DNA of 5,723 bases from Bdellovibrionales bacterium (GTDB lineage: Bacteria; Bdellovibrionota; Bdellovibrionia; Bdellovibrionales; JAMPXM01), in NCBI GenBank assembly GCA_005792225.1, contig SXSP01000038.1:1-5723 (forward strand), in the 5' to 3' direction. How positions within the stretch are numbered: position 1 is the stretch's first letter; each line of letters begins with the position of its first letter. Below are positions 5,490-5,723 of the stretch, in pieces. The notes below the pieces were generated by a model. It saw only the letters and a list, made by a program, of their open reading frames with translations. It ran no database searches and was not told where the DNA came from. The position numbers were made by a program, and so were the translations under genes.

Positions 5490-5723
5490 TCAGAACTCCG
5501 ACAGAATCGCGGCCTGAACCACCTTATAGGACTGCTTTTCGATGAGGTACTTGCCCTCGAGCCGCAGGCCCACGGGACCAAAACGGAAGGCAAATCCAGC
5601 CATTAAACTTAATCCCACGTTGAATGTCGTGAGATCCTGCGCCTTATTCGCGCTCACGACGCGAAAGCTCGAGAGGACGCCGAGAGGCCCCGCCCCCAAC
5701 AATACCGCCGTGTTGTGAGCCTG
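5490..5723 (-). CDS. C-terminal end of a probable outer-membrane beta-barrel protein (runs off right edge)
   Basis: The last 77 residues of a gene continue beyond the window; the frame is open from the edge (QAHNTAVLLGAGP) to TGA at 5490-5492. The segment alternates hydrophobic and polar residues in strand-like runs, such as NVGLSLMAGFAFRF, GPVGLRLEGKYLIE and YKVVQAAILSEF. It has many Gly and aromatic residues and ends in Phe. C-terminal Phe on a final amphipathic strand is the usual BAM-recognised signal of Gram-negative outer-membrane barrels, so this is probably an OmpA/OmpW-like or Bdellovibrio-type small barrel. The specific family cannot be named. A TTG at 5700-5702 should not be taken as the start, since the reading frame continues upstream of it. 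It ends 37 bases before mutL, with no convincing terminator between. Confidence 0.7.
   Translation of the reverse strand, partial: QAHNTAVLLGAGPLGVLSSFRVVSANKAQDLTTFNVGLSLMAGFAFRFGPVGLRLEGKYLIEKQSYKVVQAAILSEF

Noticed and set aside
5453..5593. 47-residue N-terminal extension of mutL
   Set aside because: The frame is open, but it overlaps the upstream barrel gene, is Arg/Ser-rich and unlike any MutL N-terminus; homology begins just after the ATG at 5450-5452.

Overview
The window is ordinary bacterial chromosome from a housekeeping locus. Every supported gene lies on the minus strand, so transcription runs from high to low coordinates. In that order the genes are: the C-terminal end of a probable outer-membrane beta-barrel protein (cut by the right edge), mutL, miaA, a yicC-family endoribonuclease gene, gmk, rpoZ, and the N-terminal quarter or so of a Rel/SpoT-type (p)ppGpp gene (cut by the left edge). 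Long plus-strand open frames are antisense shadows of these genes.

The organism looks like a Gram-negative, roughly deltaproteobacterial or Bdellovibrionota-type bacterium. The reasons are the beta-barrel fragment ending in Phe, the omega and Rel sequences that read like deltaproteobacterial ones, the yicC-gmk-rpoZ-rel order, a moderately high GC content, and a MutL that keeps the endonuclease motif absent from E. coli-type MutL. This placement is an inference from memory of the families, not a search result.

Layout, right to left. The barrel fragment (5490-5723) ends 37 bases before mutL (3578-5452). The mutL stop and miaA start share ATGA (miaA 2658-3581). miaA is followed after 35 bases by yicC (1723-2622), then after 28 bases by gmk (1131-1694). 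These four genes are packed like one operon. A 203-base gap separates gmk from rpoZ (685-927). It has an unusual density of inverted repeats that could form mutually exclusive hairpins, one followed by four T. A 208-base gap then separates rpoZ from rel (1-476, partial). It holds a short triplicated TCTCTGG motif and at most a weak promoter.

The cluster joins two themes: nucleic-acid maintenance (mismatch repair, tRNA i6A37 modification, RNA turnover) and guanine-nucleotide/stringent-response functions (GMP kinase, the RNA polymerase omega subunit that carries part of a ppGpp site, and the ppGpp hydrolase/synthetase). No mobile element, CRISPR array, tRNA or rRNA was seen. The one stretch with possible unexplained biology is the structured gmk-rpoZ gap.
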